A DNA stretch of 64,000 bases from Icerya purchasi (taxonomy: Eukaryota > Arthropoda > Insecta > Hemiptera > Monophlebidae): the NCBI GenBank assembly GCA_039619475.1, contig CM077116.1:5208001-5272000 (forward strand), written 5' to 3'. The notes below the pieces were generated by a model. The model was not told where the DNA came from. It was given only the letters and a program-made list of their open reading frames with translations, and searched no databases. Positions 1-12,049 of the stretch are shown in pieces (within the stretch, counting starts at the first letter, position 1; the number at the start of each line of letters is the position of its first letter). The position numbers and the translations under genes were made by a program.

Positions 1-31
1 GTACAAATAATATAGCCTACGAATTTAAAGG

Positions 32-149
32 TTTTTTTTTCTTTTTAGGAGCGTCAATTATGGACATTAACACGGCGCAAAGTATCAATGTGCGGCAACG
101 GAATATCCGAAAAAAACACAATTAACTAACCAATTAAGCCACGGTAGCT
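32..149 (-). repeat. SINE-like repeat, copy 1
   Basis: Read on the minus strand, the body begins AGCTACCGTGGC, runs about 100 nt and ends in an A-rich tail (the T run at 32-46). A diverged second copy lies at 37412-37549 and begins at the same base, so the 5' end looks defined, as in a SINE. TGGCTTAATTGGTTAG resembles a tRNA A box; the B box is poor. The last 30 nt before the tail (TTAATGTCCATAATTGACGC) resemble the 3' ends of the I-type LINEs in this window. It could instead be a short piece of a LINE 3' UTR. Confidence 0.5.
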
Positions 150-169
150 TAACTTACCAAAATTGTAGC

Positions 170-445
170 CTTTTTGTTTTTGTTTTTTTCTGATCTCGGC
201 CAGCAGGTCACAAATGAATAGCATTTTAATTATTTTGCAGTCATTTAGATTTGGATTCTATTAGTACTGAATGTATAAAGGAGGCGAGCGTAACAGGAAG
301 ATTAAGAAAGATAATAGAAAAAAGGATACCATCAGGAGCAAAAATATCGAGTTGAAGGAGTTTAGAGACACTGTTTGTAGGGTAAAGAAGAGCATTCAAA
401 GAACACGTGATTAAACTGTGATGCAGCATATGTAAAGGAGAGAAT
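170..445 (-). pseudogene. I-type LINE, 3' end fragment (ORF2 C-terminus)
   Basis: This is a minus-strand remnant of the ORF2 C-terminus. One frame reads NHVFFECSSL, matching the Cys/His knuckle DHVFFECSSL of the full-length element at 54776. A frameshift follows, then about 45 residues aligning with the hydrophobic C-terminus. The stop is near 241. The 3' UTR is short and ends in an A-rich tail (T run 170-190). It is 5' truncated, with only the last 60-70 codons left, and non-functional. Confidence 0.6.
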
Positions 446-1651
446 AGAGACATATAACTAAAAATAAACAGTTCCCTTTATGATTCAGAATTTCTGCGAA
501 GAAATAACGGTATTGCTTCTGCAAAAAGCCGCACAGATAATCACCGGGGAAGAGGTAGCTTTAGTTAATCGAAAAAGTAAAAAAAAATCTCGAAGAAACT
601 TTTGTTAAATTTTTAAGAAATATACTAAGTAGAGGCTGATTTAAATGAGATCTTTTCGAAAGTAGCTAAATAAAAAACAAAATCGAAATAATACGCGAAA
701 TGTTCGTATAGTCGTAATGGAAAATCGGATTAAAAGAATATTTTTCTTCTTTTTTATCGATCAGTAAAAACCAGCCTAACTACAGGCGGGAAAAAAAGTG
801 TTACTCACTATTTTTAAAATTACAAAATGAGGATCCTCATAACAACACTACATGCCATACCATCATTTTGCTCGGTTCGCTAGAACAAAAGTGGGTATTT
901 TTATTTACTTCCTTGGGACCTGCAGATGCAAACCCTAGCGCGCACCGAAGTTTTTTTTTTTTTTTACAAGTGCCGTGCACAGCTATCGGGAGGGGGTTAT
1001 CACTATCACATCTCTAAGTGACGCGGAATAAACAAGTTGCATAGAGAAATTGGATAGCGTCTGTGACAATATTCAAGGAAGAGTTAGCCAAAGATGACTG
1101 CAAAGACACTACGCGGAAATTAGAACACTGAAGGTCAAAAGGAGGGCACTACTCTAGGAGCAGCTGTTTTATTAAAGAAGCAGAGATGGAGCAAAAGGGA
1201 CATTCGACAAGAGGCTCGCAGTTAAGTAAAAGATGATCGTGTATCAGAGAAATATGTCCGATGCGGAACCTTGTGTCATAGCAACAAAATGGGTTCTAGA
1301 AAGGTCAGAAGGAGGAAACATGAGGGCTCAATACCGCGTTTTATTTCCTTCAGAGAGCAAGGTTCTCTAATCTTGCTTCCATCGGGAGTGCACAAAAATG
1401 TTTATAGACTTTATCGTGTCAAAAGGGGAAGGAGGAGTACAAAGCTTTGGACACAACAGACCTGACTGTCTACACGATAGGCACTATTGCGTTAACGAAA
1501 AAAATACTTTGTTTTCTAAAAAATGAAAATTCTAAACGATAGAAAGGTCTGTTGACGAAAAAATAAAATGAATGTAAAGTATAGTAAATGTAGTACTCAC
1601 TTTTATTACAAGACTTAATTGTTTCATCTTATAGATGTTTAATTAGATCGT
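446..1651. other. No recognisable gene
   Basis: About 1.2 kb with no ORF of recognisable family. A 16-nt T run lies near 950-965, followed by GC-richer sequence to about 1450. That arrangement could be the A tail of a minus-strand retroelement insertion, but I cannot match the body to anything. Confidence 0.4.
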
Positions 1652-3174
1652 TTGGTTATAATTTATAATACTTCAGGTATCATTCAATTTCCAAAATGTG
1701 TAATTCTCTCTGACAAAATCGGTTGTGTGAAATTTCACAAGAGACGCCTGTGCCATCCCGATTTCGACATAACTTCTTTCCTAAGGAATTCACCACTCTC
1801 ATTTCTCCACACAATTAAATTCTTGGGTCTTGTGTTTGATGAAAAACTGTCCTGGTTACATCACATTCGCCATTAAGAATCATCATCATAGAGTCGTATC
1901 GCTCAATTTCGAGCATCGTGAGTGCCTATTTGTACACTAGCGTTTATTCCTCATCAAACAAAACACTGTTTAAATCGCTTAATCCAATCCATCAAACTGC
2001 CATACGCATTATCTTGAGAGCATATAGGACGTCGCCATCGTTAAAAATCTGTTCACTAGCGGGTATACCACCCTTAACGGTTATCCGAAACTCCTATGAA
2101 TTCAGAGATCTATTTCACTGGTACCAAGCTAAACTACACCGCAGCGATAATTTAGGAATCTCACTACCGTCCTTTCCAAACGATCCCTTCCCTAGTGTAC
2201 TACCTCTCCTTAAGGAAAAGGGAATTAACTGGAACTCTGACCTTATACATCAGTATGTTGAACTCCGCTGGGAGAATACTCCGATTGTTGCGGACTTATC
2301 CCTGCTGAGCGATCGCTCGGACCAAGATGATACACTGCCGTCCCAGTACGTGGTGGAAAAAATGCAACTTTTTCCCAGCTACAGTCAACTGTACACAGAT
2401 GGTGCCAAAGTAACCCCTCTCAAGGGGTCCTCACGAGTGGCTTGCACCTACGAGGTGGAGGGAGTTGTTTGCGCAGTTCGGCTCCACGACTTCTGTTCAG
2501 TGATGGTGGGGGAACTGTATGGTATTTTCTTCTGCTTGAGGGAATATTTCCAGTCTTACCCACAATGCCGAAATTCATTTCTAATCACAGATTCCTTGCA
2601 ATCGATTAGGGCATTCCAGACACCAAAAACTCTACACACACTGTCTTGAGAAATAAAGCACATCATTAACGTACTTTCTCGGGCTGGCTCACGTATACGC
2701 TCTTGTAGGTCCGGTGGAACGAGCGTGTGAATTTGGCTGCTAAGGCAGCAACATATAGTCCAGTGCTCGAAGGCGCCCTTCTTCCACAGCTGGGGCCATC
2801 CTTTTTTTAGCAACATAAGGCAGAGACATGGGAAACAATGTGGTTGGTTCACACATCATGGCTGCGATCCATCAAGGTGAGTACTGAACCTTAGTGGCCG
2901 CCGATATCCATGTCCCGCAGAGAGTTTGCAGCATTGACTAGACTCCGCATAGGACACACAGCAATATCCCACAACTATTTGCTGGAAGAGACATCTCCCC
3001 CTACCTGTTCCATGTGCAATTCCCCTACATTTCACCTTCTGCTGAACACATTTTGGAACATTGCCTAGCTGCAAGCACACCAATTTACCGTCGGCTGTGT
3101 TGTCAAACGAACCAAAACAGGTCCATGATATGCTACACTATATTAGAGCGGCTAACCTATTAAAATATTTCTAA
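1652..3174 (+). pseudogene. LINE ORF2 fragment (RT thumb, RNase H, C-terminal domain)
   Basis: A 5'-truncated, broken ORF2 of an RNase H-bearing non-LTR retrotransposon. At 1715-1875 the end of the RT domain is visible (HTIKFLGLVFDEKLSWLHHI). The connector LNPIHQTAIRIILRAYRTSP follows. The RNase H core comes next: LYTDGAK (first Asp), VMVGELYGIF (Glu) and FLITDSLQSI (second Asp). A stop at about 2648 breaks the frame. The domain after RNase H is recognisable at 2930-3060 (TRLRIGHTAISHNYLL, then CSMC), and the C-terminus DMLHYIRAANLLKYF ends at 3174. It belongs to a different family from the 54776 element; its closest relative here is at 37945-38684. There are several frame breaks. Confidence 0.75.
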
Positions 3175-3234
3175 CCTTGCACCGATCCATGTGCTGTAAT
3201 AATGTTGGCAATTACACACAGCACATGAACGATA

Positions 3235-4236
3235 CAGTGAAACTTCTGAATAACGGACAGTCGCGGGACCAAAAAATTTGCCCGGTATTAAGAAGTGTCC
3301 GCTAATGGGAAATAATAATGTATGTACAGTTTACTGAAATTTACATTATTGTGTATTGTAACGTATTTAACAAGAATATAAAAAATTATACGTAATATAA
3401 AAAAATACAGTACATATTTACTTAAGACATACACGCGTTTAAAATATAAAAAAAAAAATGTTCGTGTAATATAGAAATATATACATATGTATGTACAGTA
3501 CTATTACAGTACTTATTTATGTTTGTATTCCAGGATTAGTTGATAAACAAGTTAGGCAATAGAGTGTAAATCACTTTTTGTTTTTAGGAATGCAAGACAA
3601 TCGATAATTTTAAGCACTTATGTTCAAAATATTTTTTTTTTAACACATACTGTAAATCCTAGCGTATCGAATATATTTCAGTTTTGTATGAAGAAATCGG
3701 TAATTTTACTTTGTTTTTTTCATTTAAAATCCGCGATTCGACATGCACTCGCAGTTCGGATATCATTTTTAAACCTTCAGCACATCAGCTTTATGAATAA
3801 AATATGATTTTTTTAGTTTTCCAATAAAAACTAACGAGTCAACATTGTTTAAAAATTTCACCGTCAACTCCAGTAGTTGTGTCTTCTTCACCATCATAAA
3901 CATTATTGTCATCACAGTCTACTGCATCATGCATCGGATGAATTTTGTTGTTGCATGAATTCAGCTGCTAATTCATTTATGTCGGTACATGGATCTTCCA
4001 CGTGCAATCCCTCGTCTATTAAACAATAATCTGGAGCACCAATTGAACTTTTTTTGACAAACTTTGCCCTTTTAACAGAAATCGAATTTCCAAAATCATA
4101 CTTATTAAAGTGTCTGCGTTCGTAATTGGGAAATATTTTTATATTATGTCTTAGAGGAAATGCCGGGGATTTTAAAATTGTCCGCTACTAGGAAATGTCC
4201 GCTATTAAGAAGTGTCCGTTAGTAGAAGTTTTACTG
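3235..4236. mobile_element. pogo/Tigger-like DNA transposon, internally decayed
   Basis: The ends are inverted repeats of about 24 bp. The left end begins CAGTGAAACTTCTGAATAAC and the right end, inverted, begins CAGTAAAACTTCTACTAAC; both continue into CGGAC. CAGT-start termini with an AACGGAC motif are characteristic of the pogo/Tigger group. TA precedes the left end; the right flank is TG, so the TA duplication is imperfect. GTCCGCTA-type subterminal motifs recur inside both ends. At about 1 kb it lacks a complete transposase. A minus-strand stretch near 3850-4080 may be the remains of an acidic C-terminus. Confidence 0.7.
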
Positions 4237-7200
4237 TGTATATAATAAAAAAATGTGTGCTATTATTTAAAGCTCAATGTAAAAATGGCACGCACATTTG
4301 AAAAAAAAGTTGTACTAATCGAAGTGGTCGGGGAAGGAAATTGACAAAGCAAAAGCAGACTGAACATACGAGTATTATCATCGAAATTATTTTAAAAAAG
4401 TGACTGCCATATCTGACTGCACAATTTCGTCCGAGCAAACGGCTAAAATAGGCCAATGAAACGAAGTAACATTTCCTGTTGGGAAACTTTCAGAAATTTA
4501 AATTTATTTCGAAATCAAAAAGTCTCGGCACATTTGCGTAATTAAAAGCCAGCTGGCTTTTTATTCAAATTAGCGCGTTCCAGCAACTAAATTAAAAACG
4601 AATTCTCTGTTTCTGGAAAACTTGTAATCCACTGCATATTTTCACCTTTTCGCCGTTGAAACAGCGTCGAAAAGTATAAAATAAAACTACTTGAAACCGC
4701 TAAAAAGTGATTTAAGCGTAATTATCGTAAAATAATCCTATTAACGGAAAAAGTGTAAAACTTTGACGAAACCAGAGGTAAATTTTAATTTTATTCAAAT
4801 TTTACTAATTTTAAAATCACGAGACGTAGCCTTCGGATATATGTATACATTTGAAAATTGTTACGATTAATCAACTTATTTTGAAGGCTTCTATGTTACG
4901 TCTCCGTAATCTTAATATAACTAATACAAATAAAACATTTCGGAGTATGTAATAAAAAAAAGACTTTTATTCTCTCTGTTGCTATTATCGGATGTTATAA
5001 TTAACACAAGTTGTGAAAACGTGCAATAAAATTATTTTACTTTTTTTCCCGCGTTATTTAGAAAGATAGCGATTTTTAAAAGTACATTTACACGCCTTTA
5101 CGGATTTTTATGTCGAATGACATTTTAAAATGTTTCGTTATAAAATTATCGATTTTTTAAAATTTCGATAAATAGCCGGCAGAAGAGGTGCTTTTAGGCG
5201 GCGTTAGTTTAAAAACTTTATTGCGGGTCTCCGTATTTTAACAGTAGTTTCTTGAAGACCTGTTTGGCTTTAGGCAAGTGGCTGGTTTTCTCTTAGCACT
5301 AAACAATAGAGGCAAGTGCTGGAGCGCCAGCTAAGTAGTCAACTATTATTCTAAACGACAACAGCAGCGCCTGTTTGAAAGCGTCCAGACTCGTGTTTCC
5401 GATTTCCAGTAATGGCCGGTTATAAGTCAAAATGGCTTAATTTATCACTTTCTAAAACGATATTAGTACGTTTATAAATAACGGCTACAGTGCACAGCGA
5501 CTGTGAATGAGCCATCTAGGGGGCCGGATAAGATTATTGTTAACATTATTCCTCGAGGAATTCACACAAAAAGAAAGGAAACGAAATAAAAATGAAAAAA
5601 ACTCAACCTAACCTAACAAGTTGCGTTAACCGCACATTTGACTTATAGGAAAAAAATATTATATTGTAACCGAGCAATAAAATCCAATTATCAACTTTTG
5701 TTTCCTACTTTATTACAGACTATTTTATTTAGTCTGCTAGCCCTTCGCACCCGTACGACCGATTCTGATTTCGGGAAAACGTTGCACCTACGTCGTTTTT
5801 CGTTTTTTTCTTAATTCTATTACCGTACCAGAATGGCTGGATAACTCACATTCCGCGAATACACATTTATACACGCTGCGGTCAAAAATTAAACGTATTC
5901 TCATATTATTTGGCTGACTATTTTTATGTATAAGTGGGCTTGTCGTCAACCACGGATCTTCGAAACACAGTTGATGAAAATACCTATATTTTTTCCGTGA
6001 TTAGAGAATAAGGGCCAATTGACCGCCATCTACTCTGTTATTCCAAGTATGATATAATAAAAACCGTAATTTACATAAAATAGAGAAATAAACGAATAAA
6101 TAAAAATCGCTGAAGGGGCGATGTAACTAAAGAAGAGAAACGGTGGAGAAAATTTAATATCCAAATCTAACATTATTATCTAAATTAAGAGTAGCTAAAT
6201 ATAATAATTATCTTCCGGTTCCTATACGGTCTCCACACCACACAAAAGAGATAAATAATATTCATAAAATAAGGTCAAATATTCGTAGCCGTAGTTTTCT
6301 CTAAACTATGTTCAAATTTGTCGCTGAGCAAAATTTTTTTCCTCCCCAAATTCGATCTACTAAGCAATCACTTTTTTGAAAAAAATTGATTTACTTTATT
6401 AAGTTTTCCAAAAATATATATATATATATATATTAAAATTTTAAAAAAACTTGGAATAATGGATATTTTTGCGAGTGTGAAAAGTCAGTGAGCACCTGAA
6501 GTTACTTTTATCGGTCTGATAAAAGCAACCACTCGTTACATTCTTGAACCACATTGGACGAATCAACTTTTAAATTTAGTACTGAAAATAAAACGAATTG
6601 CAAATTACATATGCAGTTTCGTTGCTAGTCATAAAGAGAAGTTACGGATACACAGTTAACAAGGAGAATTCGTTATACGGTGATCTCACCTATGTTAGAT
6701 GTACGCCATTTATATTTGAGGAAATATGAACTCCGGTTAACCTTTAACCGTGTATTGCTTAAAATGTTTTCTGGGACTGAGGATCCGAAGGAATTCTAGA
6801 AGTTCTGTTTTTTTTGTTTTTTTTTTAAACACGTGCTAAGGTACTAAAAACTTTTTTAACTGGACGAAGTCTGTGGTAGCGTTTCCATACTGCGTCTATT
6901 TTTTTTTTTTTTTCATTAGGACTCCATAACACCGGGCACCGACCTTGGGGATCGCAATGTAAGCGTTGTTAAATATCTGTAAAATATAACAAATAGGACT
7001 CTGAAAGGTCTTGAAAATGATTTAAAACAATAATTTAACACTAATAGTTGTCTTTTTTCTTTTGAAAAACTGACATATTCGCTTCCACATATGCATATAT
7101 GCCAATGGGCTTGAGTGATTTAGTACCTTGGATGGAGTTTAGTTTCTTAAGTATGCCGGAAAGTGCACCACTGTCACAGCTCCAATTATATAGTTGCGGT

Positions 7201-7373
7201 AGTAACTTTCTGTTTAATCCTCAAGATGTGAAGTTTATAATTTTTTAAGTGTTTTTTTTTTTTTGTTATTTTTGGTTTATTTTCAATTGCTTCGTACGAT
7301 TAGTTTTTTATTTGATATTAAGCGAAAAATATGAAATTTGAACAAATCTTGTTTCATAGGTTTTTTATTTTAA
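4237..7373. other. No recognisable gene; palindrome at 4544-4561
   Basis: AT-rich sequence without a recognisable coding region. Visible details are a perfect 18-nt palindrome (AAAAGCCAGCTGGCTTTT, 4544-4561), a short imperfect inverted repeat around 4817 and 4885 (GAGACGTA ... TACGTCTC), a short (TA)n at 6415-6433 and several T runs between 6800 and 7270. Confidence 0.4.
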
Positions 7374-8560
7374 AACGGCTGTCCCAAAAGTATTGATGGT
7401 AAAACTATTTACTCATCTGCCGATGATGTAGCATTGTAGAATTACCGATAAGAGCTTCCATCGTACTCGGTAATTCCTCGCTGTAGCTGTTTTTAAATGA
7501 AGCTACATAGCTGTTGTGTAAGTTTTACAAAAATTTTATTTTGCAAGCAAATTATTCTGGGAAAACCATTATCGTTTGCTTTTTCGAAATATGTATTATT
7601 GCGCTAAATGTACATCAACTCCTATCCTGTCTTCCCGTTTTACGCCAATATTGTCTTTTCATACCGATTTTGTGGTAGCTTCTGATAAACTGTGCACAGA
7701 TTTCACAATATTTGACTCGAATCTCGGCCTCGTGTAATTCCTTTTCCAGTATTGGAAACAGCCATTAGTCTGACACGGTTCTGAGTACTATAAGCAGGAT
7801 GTGATGTAACCGGAATGTCGAATTTGAGTTCCTTAAAAAATTCTCGAACCTGCCTTATGATGTTGTCTCGGTAATAAATCGAGCCTTTTTTTCGTAGTGT
7901 GTTTCCGCAATGTTTGCGAAACGTTGCGGTAATGGAGTTCATAATGGTTCTTGAGCGCTGCAAAGTGCTAATAAATTTTATCCCGATATAATCGAAAAAT
8001 ACATCAGACTTTTACATCGTGGCAGTGGTCCGTGTCGAACCTTTTTGATCTTTGGAGAATCGCAGGTTTTCCGTGTAGCGTTTTCTTAACCCCGCTAAGG
8101 GGCTGAAAATAGGTTATTCAACTTTCGTCGCCGATGCCTTTATTGTTTAAAAAATTTCGATTTTTCCGCATCAATTTAAACCGTTCATTGCAAATCTGTA
8201 CGCGTTTTCATTGCAGAGGACCCAAATCGAATACACGCAGTCATTTCGTCCTTCAAAATTCGATGTACCGAAGTTTTTGGAATATCAGTGATCTCCGAAA
8301 GCTTCCTACATGTACATGAGAAATGTCGATTTTCACGGATGATCATCGATAGCGTGCTTACGCATTTTCGTTTCGTAACGTTCCGCGTGGAAAATGTTAA
8401 ATGTATCGGCAAAAATTTGTCGACCGACCTAAAAATTCGGTTCTGTAGGCTTCTTTAACTTCGCCATGGTAGTGGCTCTTTAAATGTGATCGTACAAAGT
8501 TGGTACGTATTCATTTTCATGCAAAAAATAACCGAAAAACTTACAGCTACCCTGATAATA
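7374..8560 (-). pseudogene. mariner-type transposase, heavily decayed
   Basis: Minus-strand remnants in order: a probable start at 8467 (MAKLKK); a helix-turn-helix segment (KLSEITDIPKTSVHRILKDE) at about 8250-8310; FFDYIGIKFI near 7990; and a C-terminal part containing VREFFKELKFDIPVTSHPAY at about 7800-7850. The last resembles the HPAYSPDLAP block of mariner transposases. The catalytic Asp there is lost, and several stops and frameshifts intervene. Possible inverted ends, GGCTGTCCC near 7378 and AGCTGTAAG (inverted) near 8550, are weak, so the limits are approximate. Confidence 0.65.
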
Positions 8561-9119
8561 ACTTTCAAACGGACGCTGCAAAGAAGTTACCAGATTTCAT
8601 TCCGCTTTGTTGTTGCGGTTACAAGATAGACCAATAATACCACTATTGGCCAATACGACTAAAACCTACAAGGCATTTAAACAATTGTAGTGAAGCGACA
8701 AATTGTTGTAGCACGCGCAGTGAGTTTCGAACAGCTAATAATTTTTATACAATCCTATAGGTAACTTGGCGTACGGTATCGAAGCAAACTTTCCAGTATT
8801 CCGGGAACAGCTCCTCTGAATACGCGATGCTATTTAGTTTCTTTCGTGCTAACAATAAGAGGAATTTTAGTTGCGGTGAAACCTTCAGACTAGTCCATTT
8901 GTTTAGGATTTTTTTGGCGGTAAAAGGTGTACTTGTTTCACAATCAATCCGAATAAGTAGGCTTGCGGGTGGAGGGGGAGATCAATCATTTGATACTTTA
9001 CATCGATATTAAGAATAAAACGGGACTTATTACTGCTCCTTTTGCGAGTATTATTTCAGTCGTATAATTTTCCACTCTACCTCCTATATGAAATACTAAA
9101 CGAATCATTTAACTGAAAA
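8561..9119. other. No recognisable gene
   Basis: About 560 bases with no recognisable coding or repeat structure. Confidence 0.4.
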
Positions 9120-9235
9120 GAATTTATTCAAATTATTAAAAAAATATAATAAATATCGACTAGTTTCGTGTCACTGGGGATTATCGTTCACCCAAAACTA
9201 GTCGGTGTTTATTACATTTTCATTCAAATAAATTC
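9120..9235. repeat. Palindromic repeat centred on ACTAGTC motifs
   Basis: Two arms of about 45-50 nt form an imperfect hairpin. The left arm begins AATTTATTCAAATTATTAAA and ends GACTAGTTTCG; the right arm begins AAAACTAGTCGGTGTTTATT and ends AAATAAATT. GAAACTAGTCAGTGTT occurs again in the small insertion at 12962-13087, so this is a dispersed 3'-end motif here present as an inverted pair. A Penelope-like or other retroelement tail is possible but unproven. Confidence 0.5.
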
Positions 9236-9990
9236 CTTCGAAGTTCATTTTGTATGAGAACTATCTTTTGTAGAATTTTTACTTGTGACACGGGTTATTT
9301 CTGAACTTTAGTCGAAATTTTCCGTTGTTCAAAACATTTTTATAAATATTGACATTAATAAATACATAATATTTCTTTAGAATAGCAAGTCTTTGCTGCG
9401 GAACCCTGTACCATGGAAAAATGGGGATTTGGTTTGACTAGAATGGAAATTATAAATATGTAAGATCAAAACACAATTTAAAAATGGAATCGCTGGAGAG
9501 GACTGGTTTTTAAGGGTAAAAATTTATGGGATCAATGGCTTGCATCAATAGACACTGAATATCCAAACACTCGAGCTTATGTGACTGTTGTTTAAAAACT
9601 ATTAGGTTTTTAGTTAATAGAAAAATTAAGGTTCCATTACAGTAAAAGAGTTTTTATATTTTTTGATTTAAACGCACTGTCAGAGAATATAACGTGCACA
9701 TAATTAACCTTCTAATCGGTTAATTTCTTTCGTAAACGAAATCTGTGTTAAAAATATCAACGATGTACGAATTCGTTATTTTACTGTTTATTCTTAAAAG
9801 CCGCGTCTATACCCTTACTACATATCGCGATTAAACAAATTAATACAATTATCAAAAATGGAAATTTATTCATTAATTTTTAATGAATTTTTCTGTTTTT
9901 ATAGGTATCTTCATTTATTTAATTAAATAATACGAGTTCACTTTATTTTAAAGCGACTTACTCACAATAACTCCGAATGAAGAAAAAAAA
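9236..9990. other. No recognisable gene
   Basis: AT-rich sequence without recognisable features. Confidence 0.4.
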
Positions 9991-10391
9991 AGGCCGTGTT
10001 CACGGGGGGGGGGGCATTAGAACTGAAATAATTGTTATAAATATACAAAAGTCTGAAAAAAATCAAAAATTTAAAACAAATATTAATGATTTTTTAGGGT
10101 GTTCTTACATTAAAAAAAAAAAAAAAAAAAAAATACGCTCCATATTTTTAGGTACTTCATTAATATTTTATGCAACATTTTTTATTACGAATATAATCAA
10201 TAACGTATGTAATTTTTATTAATGTTCATATACGGGGTAATTCATTTATGTAAATTATTAATATATAAATCAAAATGATGGAAATTATTAATAGTATGAA
10301 TATTAGCGAAGCATGTATTGTTATTTATAAAATGAGAATATGCGAAGGCAATTCCCCCCCTCCTTCCATCAAAATTCTAGGCACGGCCCTC
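9991..10391. repeat. MITE-like dispersed repeat A, copy 1
   Basis: A repeat of about 400 bp, closely similar to 61233-61640 in the same orientation. It begins AGGCCGTGTTCACG and ends GGCACGGCCCT, so the termini are a short inverted repeat (GGCCGTG). G and A homopolymers interrupt it at 10003-10014 and 10112-10132. It has no coding capacity; two ORFs crossing it are accidental. Confidence 0.6.
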
Positions 10392-11914
10392 GGTTGTTGT
10401 ATAATCGTCGAGCGATTACAATACTTTTTCCGCATTGTATCAAATTCGCTGGGAGCCGGTTATCAGAAATAATTTCAAATTTATTTTTATATCAAATTAC
10501 TAATTCTAATTCAGCGTTAATTTAGCATTCCCGCTGCTAAAAACGATTTACGTTTAATTTTCATCATTTATAAAAGCCGTTTCCCTTTTGACGTGCACAT
10601 TTTTTCATTAATTATTCATTCGCAATTACCGTTTGGTCTGCGTTTAATTTTTTTGGAATTACGCAAGTTGATGAAATATAATACGAAACATCAGAGTTAA
10701 AGGAGGGTACTCCAAAAAAAAAAAAAAAAAGGAAAAAAAAAAGAAAAAAAAACAGGAAACGCGCATAAATAAATAACGAGCATGACGAGCTTAATAAAGT
10801 TAGTAAAAGAAGAGAATGATAATAAAAAGAAAGAAGTTAATGAATGCGGTTGAAACAAAAAGACAGATAACAGTAGCGCATAGAGGATAAACGAGTGAAA
10901 ATTGATGAGCTGGAATGGTAAGCAGGACAACGAGCAAGACCTCCGAAGTTGAGTACAAGCGTATCCCAGTATGCGGTCTGACGTCCCGCCAAGCTATTGT
11001 TTTTCTCTCCAACACCGTACTAATGTAAACAATCGCCATTTCAGTAGTTTTAATCGCTCATCAGCAGATCAGACTCCTTTCTCACCGGATTCAACTTCGA
11101 ACTTGTATTCAGATTGCAACCTTTTACTCTGCGACACATGTCTTTTCCTACTCATATTTGTCTACAACTTGTTACATCCCATACCCATCTTTTTACCATC
11201 TTCATTAACGAACCAGTTCGTCCAATACACAGCACTTCTCACGATGACCTCTCGTATCTTCTTCATCATATTTAAGAATTTGTCAAATCTTATTACTGCC
11301 TTGATTTTTCTACAAAATTACTTCAACACGTGTGATACCAACGCTGTGTGCGCTAGGTCCTTTTCTTTGTACCCGCGGAGACCAAGCTTTGCTTGCATCT
11401 ATTTTGACCTTACAAATCAATCAAACAAATATAAAACGACAATAGGTGTGTAAAAATTCGCTTACACTATACTATTTTTTTTTTTTTTTTGTATTTGTAG
11501 AATTCCCGCGTTAAAACCAAAATTAAAATGTACGAGCCGGAAATATTACTAAAATTATCACCCGTATAACAACCCTTTACAGTAATCATGTATTTTAATT
11601 GTCGCGATTTCGAAGATGGCACATAAATATAATGAATATACTTCGTAGCGAAATAATGGTTTATGCCTGCGTCTGTTTTCAGTTTTCCTATTTACACACG
11701 ATAAATAAGCGTATTTAATTTACTTTTTAACAAACCCTAAATACAAGCGTGATTACTGAAATTGACGTTATTTGCATTCGTTTAAAAATTACACAAGGTT
11801 TAGTGCAGTTTTTTTAAAATGTAAATGACCAATCGATTTTTGTACACCGGCTAACCCGTGAATTTCATCAAAATCGTTAGAGAAGTTTCTGAAAACCAGT
11901 TGGATATGTACATA
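10392..11914. other. No recognisable gene; unmatched 160-codon ORF
   Basis: Contains an A/G-rich run (10715-10752) and a plus-strand ORF at 10971-11453 (160 codons). The ORF is rich in Ser, Phe, Leu and Asn with no recognisable motif, and its base composition does not stand out. I consider it non-coding. Confidence 0.35.
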
Positions 11915-12049
11915 CGAGGTCTGCCCGGAAAGTATCCGGCCTTTCTTTATAGCTCGGAATTCGAACTCATTAAGTGCTTCGGGTGAGCATCGCCTTCAAA
12001 ATACTTCCTTTGTGAGACTAAAACCCGCTGCCACTGTTTCTCCGATTTC

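Noticed and set aside
5605..5625. CCTAACCTAAC resembling the insect (TTAGG)n telomere repeat
   Set aside because: Only two units in unique sequence; too short to indicate telomeric DNA.
10971..11453. 160-codon plus-strand ORF
   Set aside because: No recognisable domain and no compositional difference from its surroundings.
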